The notes under the pieces: generated by a model
What the model saw: the letters and a program-made list of their open reading frames with translations, nothing else
What the model was told of the DNA's origin: nothing
Databases searched by the model: none
In this document: positions 1 to 9,423 of the stretch, one piece after another
Layout of the letters: each line of letters starts with the position of its first letter
Position numbering within the stretch: position 1 is the first letter of the stretch
NCBI GenBank assembly: GCA_000818095.1
Contig: CP009416.1
Location: forward strand, 2,774,501-2,838,500
Origin: Jeotgalibacillus malaysiensis
GTDB taxonomy: Bacteria > Bacillota > Bacilli > Bacillales > Jeotgalibacillaceae
DNA length: 64,000 nt
Direction: 5' to 3'
Position numbers and translations under genes: made by a program

Positions 1-2414
1 CTGTTAATTACATCAGTCGATCCCAGGAAGTGAAGGACTGGCTTTGTTGCTGACTTGTTATACGTATTCAGCCAGTTTGTAATCGTCTGGGGTGCTGAAT
101 CGCTTCTTGTCAGTACAAGTGGTGTTCCATATCTTCCGGCAAGTGCTGAACCTGCAAGTGCATCCACAATGACATCTCCACGTGCAACAAATACATCATT
201 GCGGTTCACGCTTTGCGGATAATACTTTTTCGCAATCGCTACACTTGTTTCGTAACGGTCTGCGCCGCTCACACGATCCACTGTTGATACATACTTTTTC
301 AGTTCATTTTCAACAGCCGTTGAGATCGCTGTCGGACCACCGATGATCGTTACCTTCGAAACGCGCTTATCTTTCAGGAAGTTGACAACTTCAGGTCTTA
401 ATTCTGATGTGCTTGTAATCAGAATTGGCATGCGCTTAGAGCCTGCATAGGCAGCGATTGGTAATGCATCCGGGGAACTCTCATCGCCCGTTGTCAGGAA
501 TACTTCACCTACAGTTGTCCCTGCATACTGGTTCGCTACGTCTACTGCTGTTGAGTAACGTGTGTCTCCCGCTACACGGAACACTTTTACGTCTGTTCCA
601 TTAAAGCGCATTGCATCAATCTGTGAAGCGACAGCGCTTGAAATCGCTGATTCTCCACCAAGGATATAGACATTCTTCGGCTTCACACGGTTCAGTTCAT
701 CAATCACTGACTGATGAAGCACATCTGTACGGTTAAGCAACAGTGGCGCATTCTTCGCAGCTGCTAAGACAGATCCAGTCAGGGAGTCAATCGGAAGATC
801 TCCACGGCCAATCACAACTGTATCTGTCGGCGTGTTCTGCCAGCCGTATGCTGAAATACTTGCTGCTGTTTCATAACGCGTCGTTCCTTCAAGCGAGACT
901 GAAAGCGGCGTCAGGTATTGTGTAGCTACATACCCTTCCTGACCACTGTCAGTTACAACCGGAAGAAAGTAATAATGCTGTCCCTTACTGTAGCTTAAAT
1001 AACCAAGAGGTTTATTTGTAACAGTCACTTTTTCATTAGGTGCCAGTGTACGGATCACCTGATTAATATCACCAATACTTCTGAAATTCACTGAGTCATT
1101 GATATAAGCACGATCACCAGCATTTAGGTGGCTTTTCGACTCTTTTAACGGTGCAGCAGTCGTAAAATGATATTTGTTAAAACGCATAAATGAACTGCCT
1201 GAGATCAGACTTGTTGAAAGCTGGTTCTTAGGAAAAGGTGAAATTCTTTCCTGGCTGAAGCTTTCAATGTGATTCATGATTCTTTCCTGGTAAGCGAGAT
1301 CCCCGTAAAGATTCGGGTCATTTCTCATTAATACTCCATTATATGCAAGAATCGCAAAATACCAGTTATCAATCATTCGTCTATCCTGATCATTTACTTT
1401 TGGAATCTGTGGCTGTCCATCAAGGTAAAGTGTACGGTACTGATTTCCCCATTTAGTCTCAAGAATTTTTAATCCTTCAGCAATGTTAAAGCGGATATCC
1501 TTTTTCAGACGGTCTACATAAGCCATTCTTTCCTGCTCATTCGAAATCCCGCGCCAGTCTGATACCTGCATAATACCGATACCAATACAGTCATAACCCA
1601 TCTTTACATTCGTGCCATCCCATGCTAGGATGTTCGGGTTTGCGGCCGCTTTTTCAGGCGTACAGTTTCTTGCATAAATATCCTGATATCCTGCTGGAAT
1701 CTGCCCATTTGGCCAGAAGTGATCCATGCTAGCCTCCTGATAGACAATTGCCTTAACAATTTCAGGAGGGATATTCTGCTTGATTGCTTCTTCAGTCAGT
1801 ATTCTGTTCAATTCACTAACACTTGGATTGTCGCCAACAATCTTAACAGGTGTTGTACTTTGGGTACTAAATGAACGCGACTGATCCTGATTCATCGCAG
1901 ATTTTTCTTCATTGCGCTGAACTTCCTGATCTTTAATCTCGTATGTAACTGTATACGTCAGGTCATTCAATGCACCTTCTTCAAGGAGCTGATTCACGAT
2001 AAAACCCGCTTCTGTAAAGTCATATGATGCATCTGTCCATTCACCGGTTGAGTGAATTTCAGTGATTGACTCATTGATTAAATATGTCGTTACTACAATT
2101 GCATTCGCTGATCCATTGTGTCTGACCACAATTGACGCATACTCTTCTCCGTCAATCACAAATACTTTTACTGCTTCAATCATGGCGTATTCATATGTAT
2201 GCTCCACCTGATCGTTCGCTGTAGAAATGACTAGCTTGCCTGCTTCTTCAGCATTTTCAAGCTCGATTGTTCCGTTTTCTGTCTGCAGTGCTGTTTTTTC
2301 ACCAGTTGAAAAGTACTTTGTGTCTGATGAAGCTGATGCCTGGTATGTGACGAAGGCAGACAAAAGCAGCACGAAAAAGCTTGATAAGCTAAGAATCTTT
2401 CTGTTTAACCCCAT
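1..2414 (-). CDS. Secreted lysozyme-like protein with three C-terminal CWB2 repeats (3' end cut by the window edge)
   Basis: The open frame runs from an ATG at 2414 off the left edge; 804 codons are visible and by comparison with its neighbour only about a dozen residues are missing. A signal peptide covers residues 1-28 (hydrophobic SFFVLLLSAFVT, then ASA). About residues 210-400 resemble a lytic-transglycosylase/lysozyme fold: IPPEIVKAIVYQEAS with a candidate catalytic Glu, then DCIGIGIMQVSDW and AYNGV. From about residue 505 three CWB2 (PF04122) repeats follow, with RYETAASIS, ILGGESAIS, RYSTAV, IIGGPTAIS and RYETSVAIA. CWB2 modules bind anionic wall polymers in Clostridioides and Bacillus, so a wall-bound hydrolase is inferred. 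It is a tandem paralogue of the next gene. The ribosome binding site AAGGAG lies 7 nt before the ATG. Confidence 0.85.
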   Translation of the reverse strand, partial: MGLNRKILSLSSFFVLLLSAFVTYQASASSDTKYFSTGEKTALQTENGTIELENAEEAGKLVISTANDQVEHTYEYAMIEAVKVFVIDGEEYASIVVRHNGSANAIVVTTYLINESITEIHSTGEWTDASYDFTEAGFIVNQLLEEGALNDLTYTVTYEIKDQEVQRNEEKSAMNQDQSRSFSTQSTTPVKIVGDNPSVSELNRILTEEAIKQNIPPEIVKAIVYQEASMDHFWPNGQIPAGYQDIYARNCTPEKAAANPNILAWDGTNVKMGYDCIGIGIMQVSDWRGISNEQERMAYVDRLKKDIRFNIAEGLKILETKWGNQYRTLYLDGQPQIPKVNDQDRRMIDNWYFAILAYNGVLMRNDPNLYGDLAYQERIMNHIESFSQERISPFPKNQLSTSLISGSSFMRFNKYHFTTAAPLKESKSHLNAGDRAYINDSVNFRSIGDINQVIRTLAPNEKVTVTNKPLGYLSYSKGQHYYFLPVVTDSGQEGYVATQYLTPLSVSLEGTTRYETAASISAYGWQNTPTDTVVIGRGDLPIDSLTGSVLAAAKNAPLLLNRTDVLHQSVIDELNRVKPKNVYILGGESAISSAVASQIDAMRFNGTDVKVFRVAGDTRYSTAVDVANQYAGTTVGEVFLTTGDESSPDALPIAAYAGSKRMPILITSTSELRPEVVNFLKDKRVSKVTIIGGPTAISTAVENELKKYVSTVDRVSGADRYETSVAIAKKYYPQSVNRNDVFVARGDVIVDALAGSALAGRYGTPLVLTRSDSAPQTITNWLNTYNKSATKPVLHFLGSTDVIN

Positions 2415-2530
2415 AAAAACACTCCTTATTCTCTAGATGCCCGTTGACTAGGTGTACACAAGTTAAGATAATTTTACAACTTTTGGACGATTTTGAATAG
2501 AGTAGTTATAAAATAAGGGGTTAAAATGGG
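2412..2530 (-). promoter_or_regulatory. Leader inverted repeat that can pair with the ribosome binding site of the first CWB2 gene
   Basis: In the minus-strand transcript, 2530-2495 contains CCCCTTATT and CCCAT. These are complementary to the ribosome binding site AATAAGG and to the ATGGG start at 2434-2410. The segment between the arms is A/T-rich, contains TGTAAAATTAT and is similar to the equivalent segment of the paralogue at 5235-5344. A read-through transcript could therefore hide its own ribosome binding site, while one started between the arms could not. The pairing is imperfect here; the paralogue shows it better. Confidence 0.4.
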
Positions 2531-2600
2531 TCTTTTTACTTAAATTAAAGTCAAAAAAGAAGCTAAGACATTTCGTCTTAACTTCTTTAATCGTTTCACT

Positions 2601-2708
2601 GCGCTTCAGGCGGACGCTTTCCTGACGGTTATTGCTGAGCCTCCTCGCCTTCGGCTGCGGGGTCTCAGCTTCCAACTAATCGTCCAGGAGTCGCCGCCTT
2701 ACGCTTCG
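2601..2708. repeat. Dispersed GC-rich intergenic repeat, copy 1
   Basis: Contains the family landmarks in order: GGCGGACGCTTTCC, GAGCCTCCTCG, CTGCGGGGTCTCA and GGAGTCGCCGCC. Five further copies lie at 29.55, 29.89, 34.52, 58.86 and 62.62 kb. It sits in the 363-bp gap between the two CWB2 paralogues, and its GC content is far above that of the flanks. There is no open reading frame common to the copies. Confidence 0.8.
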
Positions 2709-2747
2709 TTACACTAATGATATTTAAAGAACCAAATTCTATTTTTA

Positions 2748-2782
2748 AATAAAGTAGAATAATATTTCAATTCCACTTTATT
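2748..2782 (-). terminator. Hairpin at the stop codon of the second CWB2 gene
   Basis: The arms 2748-2760 and 2770-2782 (AATAAAGTAGAAT / ATTCCACTTTATT) pair with one mismatch or G-U pair. The hairpin overlaps the stop codon at 2778-2780. There is no clear U-tract on the minus strand, so termination is only probable. Confidence 0.4.
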
Positions 2783-5234
2783 TTAATGCTGCTTTTTCAA
2801 GTGTTGTTCTTGTTGATGCTGAGATGACGTCTGTTGTTCCAAGGAAATGCAGTACTGGCTTTGTTAGTTCTTTGTTGTAGCTGCTCAGCCATTTTTCAGT
2901 TACTGCAGGTGCTGAGGTGCTTCTTGTCAGGATCAGCGGTGTGCCGTAGCGTCCTGCAAGTGCTGAGCCTGAGAGTGCATCTACAATGATGTCTCCACGT
3001 GCAACAAACACATCGTTACGGTTTACAAGCTGCGGATAGTATTTGTCTGCTATCGCGATACTTGTCTCATAACGGTCATCCCCGCTTACTCGCTCTACCG
3101 TTGTTACAAGTTTTTTCAGATCATCTTCAACTTTTTTAGATACTGCTGTTGGTCCACCGATGATCGTTACCTTTGATACTTTTCTTTCTTTAATGTAATT
3201 AATGACTTCCTGACGAAGTTCTTCTGTTCTTGTGATCATAATCGGCTTGCCCTGCGATCCTGCATAGGCAGCGATTGAAAGTGCATCAGGTGATTTTTCG
3301 TTACCTGTTGTCAAGAATACTTCGTCTACTGTAGTACCCGCAAATTGTTCAGCAATGCTGACAGCTGTTGAGTATCTTGTCTCTCCAGCTACACGGAATA
3401 CTTTTACATCCTGTTCACCGAATTTCATGGCATCAATCTGACTTTCAACTTCTTTTGAAATCGCAGGTTCTCCTCCAAGGATGAAAACGTTCTGCGGCTT
3501 CAAACGCTTCAATTCATCAATCACGGGCTGCATCAATTGATCTGTACGTGTTAGTAACAGTGGTGCATTTTTGCTAGCTGCAAACACACTTCCTGTCAGT
3601 GCATCAATCGGCAGGTCTCCACGGCCAATGACGACAGTATCAGTTTCTGTGTTATCCCACCCGTAATCTGAAATGCTCGCTGCTGTTTCATAACGTGTTA
3701 ACCCTTCTAATGAAACAGATAATGGGGAAACATAGCTTGAAGCTACATAACCTTTTTGACCAGATTCAGTTTCTACCGGGACGTAGTGGAAATGATTCAG
3801 ACGATTGGCAGTTGGGTATGCAATCGGCTGGTCAAGAATTTTTACTTTTGTTAATTCCGGTAATCGGTCTAAAATACTGTCCGGGTTAGTGAGTGAACGC
3901 AATGGTGTATTGGTGCCACCATTTCCGAAAATTAATGCTGACTGACCAGGCATAAGCTTAATTTTAGACTGAGAGATAGGTGCCGGCGTGTTAACCTGAT
4001 ATTGATTAAATCTAATGTAACCACCTGGTGAGTATGAAGTTGTCAGCTGATCTACAGGGAAATCACTGATTTCAATCAACCCGTTACTTTCAATCAGATT
4101 AAAAACTTTATCCTGGTAAGTGGCACCCGGATTTTGAGTTGGATCATTTCGTTGTGACACTCCATTGTACGCCATTACAGCAAAGTACCAGTTATCGATC
4201 ATTCTTCTATCCTGGTCATTTACTTTTGGAAAGTGTGGTTCTCCATCATCAAAGTTTATGAATTGATTCTCCCACTTTTCATTTAGAATAATTAAACCTT
4301 CTTCGATATTAGTAACAATATCGCTTTTCAACTCAGCAACGTATTCCTCTCTAGCTGTTTCATTTTCAATATTTCTCCAATCAGAAACCTGCATAAAACC
4401 GATTCCGATACAATCAAACCCAAGCTTTACATTTGTACCATCCCAGGCAAGAATCAATTTATCTTTGTTCGCTTTTTCAACTGCTTCAGGTGTACAACTG
4501 CTTTGATACTGAGTCATGTATTGTTCGGGAATATTACCATCATCCCAGTATTGCCCCCAATTCGATTCGATATAAGCAATTGATTTAACAACTTCAGGTG
4601 GTACATCGTATGCTTTAGCGGCTTCAGTTAAAAGCTGATTAATTTCAGCTGCTGATGGATTTTCACCTACTACCTTTACATCAGTTTTACTCTGAAGAGA
4701 AAATGCTTCCTGTTTAACACGGGAATCATTAAAACCCTGATTTTGTGTTACTTTTTGGTTCTCGTAAGTGTAATACGCTTTGAAAACTAGTGGGTTTTCT
4801 TCTTCTTCTTCAATGAGCTGATTTACGCTGAATCCTCTATCAGTCAACTCATAAGTAGCATCACCCCACTCACCAGTATCATGGACTTCTTCTACTTTTC
4901 CGGCATCATTGATCAGGGTCTTTACTGAAAATGTGTTTCCATTCCCCGCGTAACGAATGACTGCAGTTATGTATTCGACGCCATCTTTTTCAATGACCTG
5001 TACGGCTTCAATATCTGCAAATGCAAAGGATTGATCGTACGAACCGATTGTCAGTGCAGCGGAATCTCCTTCGTTATTTGCAGTGACTGACCCGCTACTC
5101 AATGTAATTTCAGTTTGATCATCCAATGGAAGATAGTGATTGTTAGATGCAGCAGTGGTCTGCTCCGTGATAAAAACTGACAGCATCAGCAATAATGCAG
5201 CTGATAGTGAAACGTACATTCTTTTAACATTCAA
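2778..5234 (-). CDS. Secreted lysozyme-like protein with three C-terminal CWB2 repeats
   Basis: 818 residues. A signal peptide covers about residues 1-29 (LSAALLLMLSVFIT, then AAS). Residues 205-390 form a lysozyme-like domain, VPPEVVKSIAYIESNWGQ with the Glu-Ser pair typical of SLT enzymes, followed by DCIGIGFMQVSDW and AYNGV. Residues 505-818 hold three CWB2 repeats (RYETAASIS, ILGGEPAIS, IIGGPTAVS, RYETSIAIA). It is closely similar along its length to the protein at 1-2414, so this is a tandem duplication. The start is TTG, 10 nt after AAGGAG; the position equivalent to the paralogue's ATG is an ATT here. The domain calls are good, but enzymatic activity is inferred. Confidence 0.85.
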   Translation of the reverse strand: MNVKRMYVSLSAALLLMLSVFITEQTTAASNNHYLPLDDQTEITLSSGSVTANNEGDSAALTIGSYDQSFAFADIEAVQVIEKDGVEYITAVIRYAGNGNTFSVKTLINDAGKVEEVHDTGEWGDATYELTDRGFSVNQLIEEEEENPLVFKAYYTYENQKVTQNQGFNDSRVKQEAFSLQSKTDVKVVGENPSAAEINQLLTEAAKAYDVPPEVVKSIAYIESNWGQYWDDGNIPEQYMTQYQSSCTPEAVEKANKDKLILAWDGTNVKLGFDCIGIGFMQVSDWRNIENETAREEYVAELKSDIVTNIEEGLIILNEKWENQFINFDDGEPHFPKVNDQDRRMIDNWYFAVMAYNGVSQRNDPTQNPGATYQDKVFNLIESNGLIEISDFPVDQLTTSYSPGGYIRFNQYQVNTPAPISQSKIKLMPGQSALIFGNGGTNTPLRSLTNPDSILDRLPELTKVKILDQPIAYPTANRLNHFHYVPVETESGQKGYVASSYVSPLSVSLEGLTRYETAASISDYGWDNTETDTVVIGRGDLPIDALTGSVFAASKNAPLLLTRTDQLMQPVIDELKRLKPQNVFILGGEPAISKEVESQIDAMKFGEQDVKVFRVAGETRYSTAVSIAEQFAGTTVDEVFLTTGNEKSPDALSIAAYAGSQGKPIMITRTEELRQEVINYIKERKVSKVTIIGGPTAVSKKVEDDLKKLVTTVERVSGDDRYETSIAIADKYYPQLVNRNDVFVARGDIIVDALSGSALAGRYGTPLILTRSTSAPAVTEKWLSSYNKELTKPVLHFLGTTDVISASTRTTLEKAALK

Positions 5235-5344
5235 AATAAAAACACTCCTTATTTAGTATTCAACCCTATTATGGTCCAAGTAGGTATATTTTACATCTTT
5301 TACCGACTTTTTAATAGGGTAGATTGATAAATAAGGAGTGTTTT
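5235..5344 (-). promoter_or_regulatory. Long inverted repeat covering the ribosome binding site of the CWB2 gene, with promoter-like loop
   Basis: Arms 5239-5271 and 5312-5344 are inverted copies matching at 29 of 33 positions, separated by 40 nt. The proximal arm contains the ribosome binding site AAGGAG of the gene starting at 5234. A transcript reading through from the upstream polymerase gene would bury that site in a long stem. A transcript starting in the loop (A/T-rich, with TGTAAAATATAC) would leave it free. The loop sequence is conserved with the first paralogue. Alternatively it is a terminator or an operator; no U-tract is visible. Confidence 0.55.
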
Positions 5345-5358
5345 ATAGTTAAATCGTT

Positions 5359-6816
5359 TTATTTCTCAGGTATATCTAATTGCTTAACGGGCTGATGCAT
5401 GTTTAATGCAAGCCCCATCGAAGCAAAGAAAATCAGTGCAAAAATATCATTTTCCCACAGATTGTAGACTAGCCCCATGAAGAATGAACCGATTAAGACG
5501 CCGGCCATATAAATATAGAATCTTGATTCTTTTCTGCGCGAGTATAATTCTTTTAACATTCCAAGAAGGAAGAGTGCAAAGAGTGCTACACCAATGATCC
5601 CGGTCTGTACGATCACCTGAATATACTGGTTATCTGAGTAGAAGTTATGTGTGACTTCATATTCCTCATAGATGACAGATCCTCTGCTCAGTGAGGCTGA
5701 ATCTCCATATGTTGAAAATCCGGTACCGATCACAGGATGATCTAAGAAAACTTCAAAGCCTTTTTTGACGATATACATTCTCCCAGCTTCTTCACTGCTT
5801 CTGATTGTATCATCGCTGAATGTATTTCCAATACGGTCAGAGAAGTTCGACTGACCCCCTTCATCGTATTGCTGGATTGAGCCGACTTTTTGCTGTCCTG
5901 CTTCAGTTGATTCAATATAAGTTGTTAATAAGTTAAGGGGCAGGATGAACAGCAGTCCTGAAATTGCAAGGTATTTTGCTGTTTCAATTACGATTCGGTA
6001 TCTCTTAGTCAGGAAAATATAGAGTACTAGGCCAAGTCCAAATCCAATCCATGTTCCACGTGAATATGTCAGGACGATTGTTCCCATTGCCATAACGGCA
6101 AGAATTGCAAAGAGCCATGCTGTCTTTCCTGTAAATCTGTTTTTCAGATAGATAAACAGAATAAATGCAAATGACATATAGATTGAGAGTACATTCGGGT
6201 TCCCGAGCATGCCGTATATTCTGATCCGGTTCACAGCGGATAGCGGCCAGGCCTGCCATGTGTCAGGCAGGAATAATCCGCGGACTGACAGTTTTTCTAC
6301 AACCCCCTGAACGATCAGTAGCAGGAAGATTGAAACAGTTGACCAGATCACAAGACGCAGATCTTCTTTTGTAACTTTTAATCTTTTAACAAGATAAAAA
6401 ATCAGATAGAACAGAATAAATGCTCTGATTTGAAAGATGATTGATACAGGTGGTACGCCATTTAATAAGGCAGCGATGACACCCGCTGCAATGAAACCAA
6501 GGTATCCATATTCAAACCAGTGAAAGTGAAATAGCGATTTAATATCTTTGCGATTTTGCCAGAACACCTTCAGCAGGGCTGAGAAAATCACGGCATCCGC
6601 AAAAGCCATCATGCCGGAATTGTATTCACTGACAAAAGGTTCTACCGGCATATATAGAAATAACAAAATCAATCCTTTTTTAGGATTAAAAAACGTAAAC
6701 AGTGCAGCTGCGAGCGTGAAAATATAGCCCACTGCAGAGAAATTCATCACCGTACTGATTAAAATCATTAACAAACCTGCTGCGATGAACAGCACATCAT
6801 TCCTTCGAATAGACAA
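5359..6816 (-). CDS. O-antigen ligase / Wzy-type polymerase family membrane protein
   Basis: 485 residues with about ten to twelve hydrophobic segments throughout, for example LLMILISTVMNFSAVGYIF near the N-terminus. There is a large polar extracellular loop at about residues 305-425 containing the motif region HPVIGTGFSTYGD, and the pattern YSRGTWIGFG just before it. This fits the Wzy_C/RfaL (PF04932) superfamily, which polymerises or ligates lipid-linked saccharides outside the membrane; TuaE of teichuronic acid synthesis is a Bacillus example. The start is TTG after AGGAAGGTG. It lies 24 bp downstream of a MurJ-type flippase, so the two probably form one operon that exports and polymerises an envelope glycan. 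The substrate is unknown. Confidence 0.75.
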   Translation of the reverse strand: MSIRRNDVLFIAAGLLMILISTVMNFSAVGYIFTLAAALFTFFNPKKGLILLFLYMPVEPFVSEYNSGMMAFADAVIFSALLKVFWQNRKDIKSLFHFHWFEYGYLGFIAAGVIAALLNGVPPVSIIFQIRAFILFYLIFYLVKRLKVTKEDLRLVIWSTVSIFLLLIVQGVVEKLSVRGLFLPDTWQAWPLSAVNRIRIYGMLGNPNVLSIYMSFAFILFIYLKNRFTGKTAWLFAILAVMAMGTIVLTYSRGTWIGFGLGLVLYIFLTKRYRIVIETAKYLAISGLLFILPLNLLTTYIESTEAGQQKVGSIQQYDEGGQSNFSDRIGNTFSDDTIRSSEEAGRMYIVKKGFEVFLDHPVIGTGFSTYGDSASLSRGSVIYEEYEVTHNFYSDNQYIQVIVQTGIIGVALFALFLLGMLKELYSRRKESRFYIYMAGVLIGSFFMGLVYNLWENDIFALIFFASMGLALNMHQPVKQLDIPEK

Positions 6817-6840
6817 CTTATTTCACCTTCCTGTAACCCA

Positions 6841-8364
6841 TTAACTTTTTCTCGCTAATTTACTAGTAAATACTTTAATAGATGATACCTTCAGCACAAT
6901 CACTGCGATTCCATATACAATACTTCCTGCAAGCCCTGTTAAGATAATCGTCACAACCGGTCCCCATCCTGAAAGAACAGGATCGAGTAACAGCAGCGCA
7001 CCCATCATTAAGATGACTGAAATGATAATCTTTAATAGATCAGGAAGCATTTCTTTCATTAATGATTCATTGATCAGCTTACGGAATATATACAGACTCA
7101 CTGCAAAATATACAAATGCCATAACAGAAGATGCAAGCGGGATCCCATTGTAGCTTCCCATCAGCATCGTGAATATATAATTGAACAAAGCATTCAAGCC
7201 AATTGAAATCAGTCCGATTGTCAGGATCAGTCTCCCTTTGTTAAGCGCATAGAATCCTTTATTCAGCACCTGCTGCAGACTGAAGAAAATTACAGAGCCT
7301 ACATAAAAGTATGCAACAACTGTTGTTGCTTCTGATGCCTGACTGTCAAAAGCACCGCGCTGGAATAATAACTCAACGATCGATGGCATCAGCCACATCA
7401 TCCCTGCAATTGCCGGTAATAGAATGAGTGACATCACATTAATTCCCTGCTGGATGCCCTGCTTAAAAAGTTTATTATCCTGCTTTGCCTGAGCTTTTGA
7501 AATGATCGGAAAGATCACTGTACTGATTGTGACGCCGATTAGTGCCTGAGGAAAATGCACAAGGTTTTTTGCGTTATTCACATAAGTAATGACACTTTCA
7601 CTGAATCGCCCTGCAAATATATAATCCACCATCAGATTGATCTGACCTACCATAATCGTCAGGCCAACCGGAATAAATATGATAAAAAACGTCTTAATTT
7701 CATCGTAATCCAGCTTCTGTCTGATGCTGAACGTTCCTTTTTGAATGAAGAACAGTAACTTTAATACGAGTGAAATGACCACTCCTGCTGCGTATCCAAT
7801 TGCAAGCGAATACACACCCCATGAGTTTGCGAACAAAATCGCAAATAAAATAGATGAAAGCGTCACGATTGTTTGTGATGTTACTGAAATCGCAAACCGC
7901 TCGACTGCATCAAAATATCCCTCAAGCACTGCATTCATTCCAACGCCCACCATAGAAGAGAAGAATATGATTGTTACAATCGTCGCTATGTGAAGAGCCT
8001 CTCCTGAAAAGTCATACATGAGTGGTATGTAAAATGGCGCTAATGCAGCACCCGCAATCGAAATGATCAGACTGATCAGAATGGTCCCAAGCATGACCTG
8101 TGACAAGTGATGCTTTTCACCCTTTTTCTCCTGAGCTGCAATATACGTTGGTACAAGGGCATTTTTCATCCCATTATTTAAAAATAAAATAATGGTATTT
8201 GGAATGACAAAAGCAGCAAGATAAGCCCCTGCTTCAAGACTGTCTCCAAAAAAGTAAGCCAGTGTAATATCTCTGGCTAAACCGGAAACCTTTAGAAAAA
8301 TCGTTGCAAGAATTAATAATAAACTCGCAATGCCTAATTTATTCTTCAACACCATTAACTCCAT
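6841..8364 (-). CDS. MurJ/MviN-family lipid-linked oligosaccharide flippase
   Basis: 507 residues of a highly hydrophobic, about 14-helix protein of the MOP exporter superfamily. The N-terminus has GLARDITLAYFFG, and the middle has the MviN-type stretch NAKNLVHFPQALIGVTISTVIFPIISK. MurJ flips lipid II; Bacillus and relatives also have extra MviN paralogues beside polysaccharide genes. The adjacency to a Wzy-like polymerase and to wall-binding proteins favours a flippase for a secondary wall polymer, so I leave the symbol blank. The exact start is uncertain: ATG 8364, ATG 8355 and GTG 8352 are all possible, with GGAG located between them. Confidence 0.75.
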   Translation of the reverse strand: MELMVLKNKLGIASLLLILATIFLKVSGLARDITLAYFFGDSLEAGAYLAAFVIPNTIILFLNNGMKNALVPTYIAAQEKKGEKHHLSQVMLGTILISLIISIAGAALAPFYIPLMYDFSGEALHIATIVTIIFFSSMVGVGMNAVLEGYFDAVERFAISVTSQTIVTLSSILFAILFANSWGVYSLAIGYAAGVVISLVLKLLFFIQKGTFSIRQKLDYDEIKTFFIIFIPVGLTIMVGQINLMVDYIFAGRFSESVITYVNNAKNLVHFPQALIGVTISTVIFPIISKAQAKQDNKLFKQGIQQGINVMSLILLPAIAGMMWLMPSIVELLFQRGAFDSQASEATTVVAYFYVGSVIFFSLQQVLNKGFYALNKGRLILTIGLISIGLNALFNYIFTMLMGSYNGIPLASSVMAFVYFAVSLYIFRKLINESLMKEMLPDLLKIIISVILMMGALLLLDPVLSGWGPVVTIILTGLAGSIVYGIAVIVLKVSSIKVFTSKLARKS

Positions 8365-8579
8365 TTCTCACAATTTCCTGTCTTCCTTCATTATTTATAA
8401 CAAAGGTGACTGGAAATGCCAAAGTCGATTTCAATAAAATTTCATGATAATTGTGTTACCTGTATGACAAAACATTGATGATTGACATGTAGATAACTAG
8501 CTGAATGTATCACAAATTCTGACAGAGCGTCAATGGAATTTTGAATAGATTACGATAATTGTCGGATAATAGGCTGATT

Positions 8580-8616
8580 AAAAAAACCGGCATACACACT
8601 CAGGTGCATGCCGGTT
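8580..8616 (-). terminator. Intrinsic terminator after the acidic lipoprotein gene
   Basis: The stem AACCGGCAT / ATGCCGGTT is followed on the minus strand by six U residues (plus-strand A-run 8581-8586). It lies about 10 bp after the stop codon. Confidence 0.8.
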
Positions 8617-8626
8617 ATTTCTTAGG

Positions 8627-9409
8627 TTATTTTACTTCTGATAGCTCACTCACTGTAGAATATCCATTTTCACCAGTTACTTCGATCACTTCTTTTACGA
8701 GACCAAGCCCTTTAGCGTAGTAGTTAGTAAATACTGTTTCCTGATCAGTTGTTTCTGATACTAAAGTCTGTGTAAATACAACTACTTCTTCAAGCTCACC
8801 ATATGGCAGTGACAGTGTCTCAGATTCCGATGCTAATACCCATCCCGATTCTTCTGTGCCTGCAGATTGAATATCCTGTGGCGCATCTACAGCTTCAAAT
8901 TCATCAAGGATGCTGCCTTCATCAGCAGGATTTTCTTCTGAATAAAGTGTGCTGATTTCTTGTGCTGTCCATTTGTATACTTTCAAAGATTTAATATCTC
9001 CAAAAGTAATCTTTTCCTGAACTAAGTCACCTTTTACATCAACAGTCTCACGTTCAATTTCAAAGTCATCCTGAACAAATACACGGATTGAACCTTTCTC
9101 AGGCTGATATGCACTCAGGTCAAGACCTGTCTGCTCTTCTGATGGTTCTTCAGCAGCTTCTTCTTCAGCTGCCTCATCTTTTGCTTCTCCGGCCTCTTCT
9201 TCAGATCCCGTTTCTTCAGGTGCTTCAGTTTCTTCTGATGCTTCCTCTGTTGTTTCTTCAGTCGCTTCTTCTGTTGTTTCTTCAACCTGCTCTGTAGCAG
9301 AGTCCTCTACTGAAGAATCTGTCGTTCCTGTTGTTTCTGATGAATTATCTGTCGTTCCGCAGGCTGCGAGTAGTAATACGAGCGCCAGGCTCAGACTTGT
9401 TTTCTTCAT
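8627..9409 (-). CDS. Acidic secreted lipoprotein
   Basis: The start is ATG at 9409, 8 nt after AAAGGAG; an upstream in-frame TTG at 9418 overlaps that site and is less likely. About 260 residues. The N-terminus is a classic lipoprotein signal, LVLLLAACGTT, with the lipidated Cys near residue 19. Residues 25-95 are almost entirely Glu, Ala, Thr and Ser, a flexible acidic linker that would hold the rest away from the membrane. The C-terminal 160 residues form an unrecognised folded domain (GLDLSAYQPEKGSIRVF...). It lies 14 bp downstream of the amidase gene, so it is probably co-transcribed with it. In B. subtilis the LytC amidase is also partnered by a lipoprotein (LytA), but no sequence relation can be claimed. 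Confidence 0.8.
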   Translation of the reverse strand: MKKTSLSLALVLLLAACGTTDNSSETTGTTDSSVEDSATEQVEETTEEATEETTEEASEETEAPEETGSEEEAGEAKDEAAEEEAAEEPSEEQTGLDLSAYQPEKGSIRVFVQDDFEIERETVDVKGDLVQEKITFGDIKSLKVYKWTAQEISTLYSEENPADEGSILDEFEAVDAPQDIQSAGTEESGWVLASESETLSLPYGELEEVVVFTQTLVSETTDQETVFTNYYAKGLGLVKEVIEVTGENGYSTVSELSEVK

Positions 9410-9423
9410 TAGATTCAACTCCT

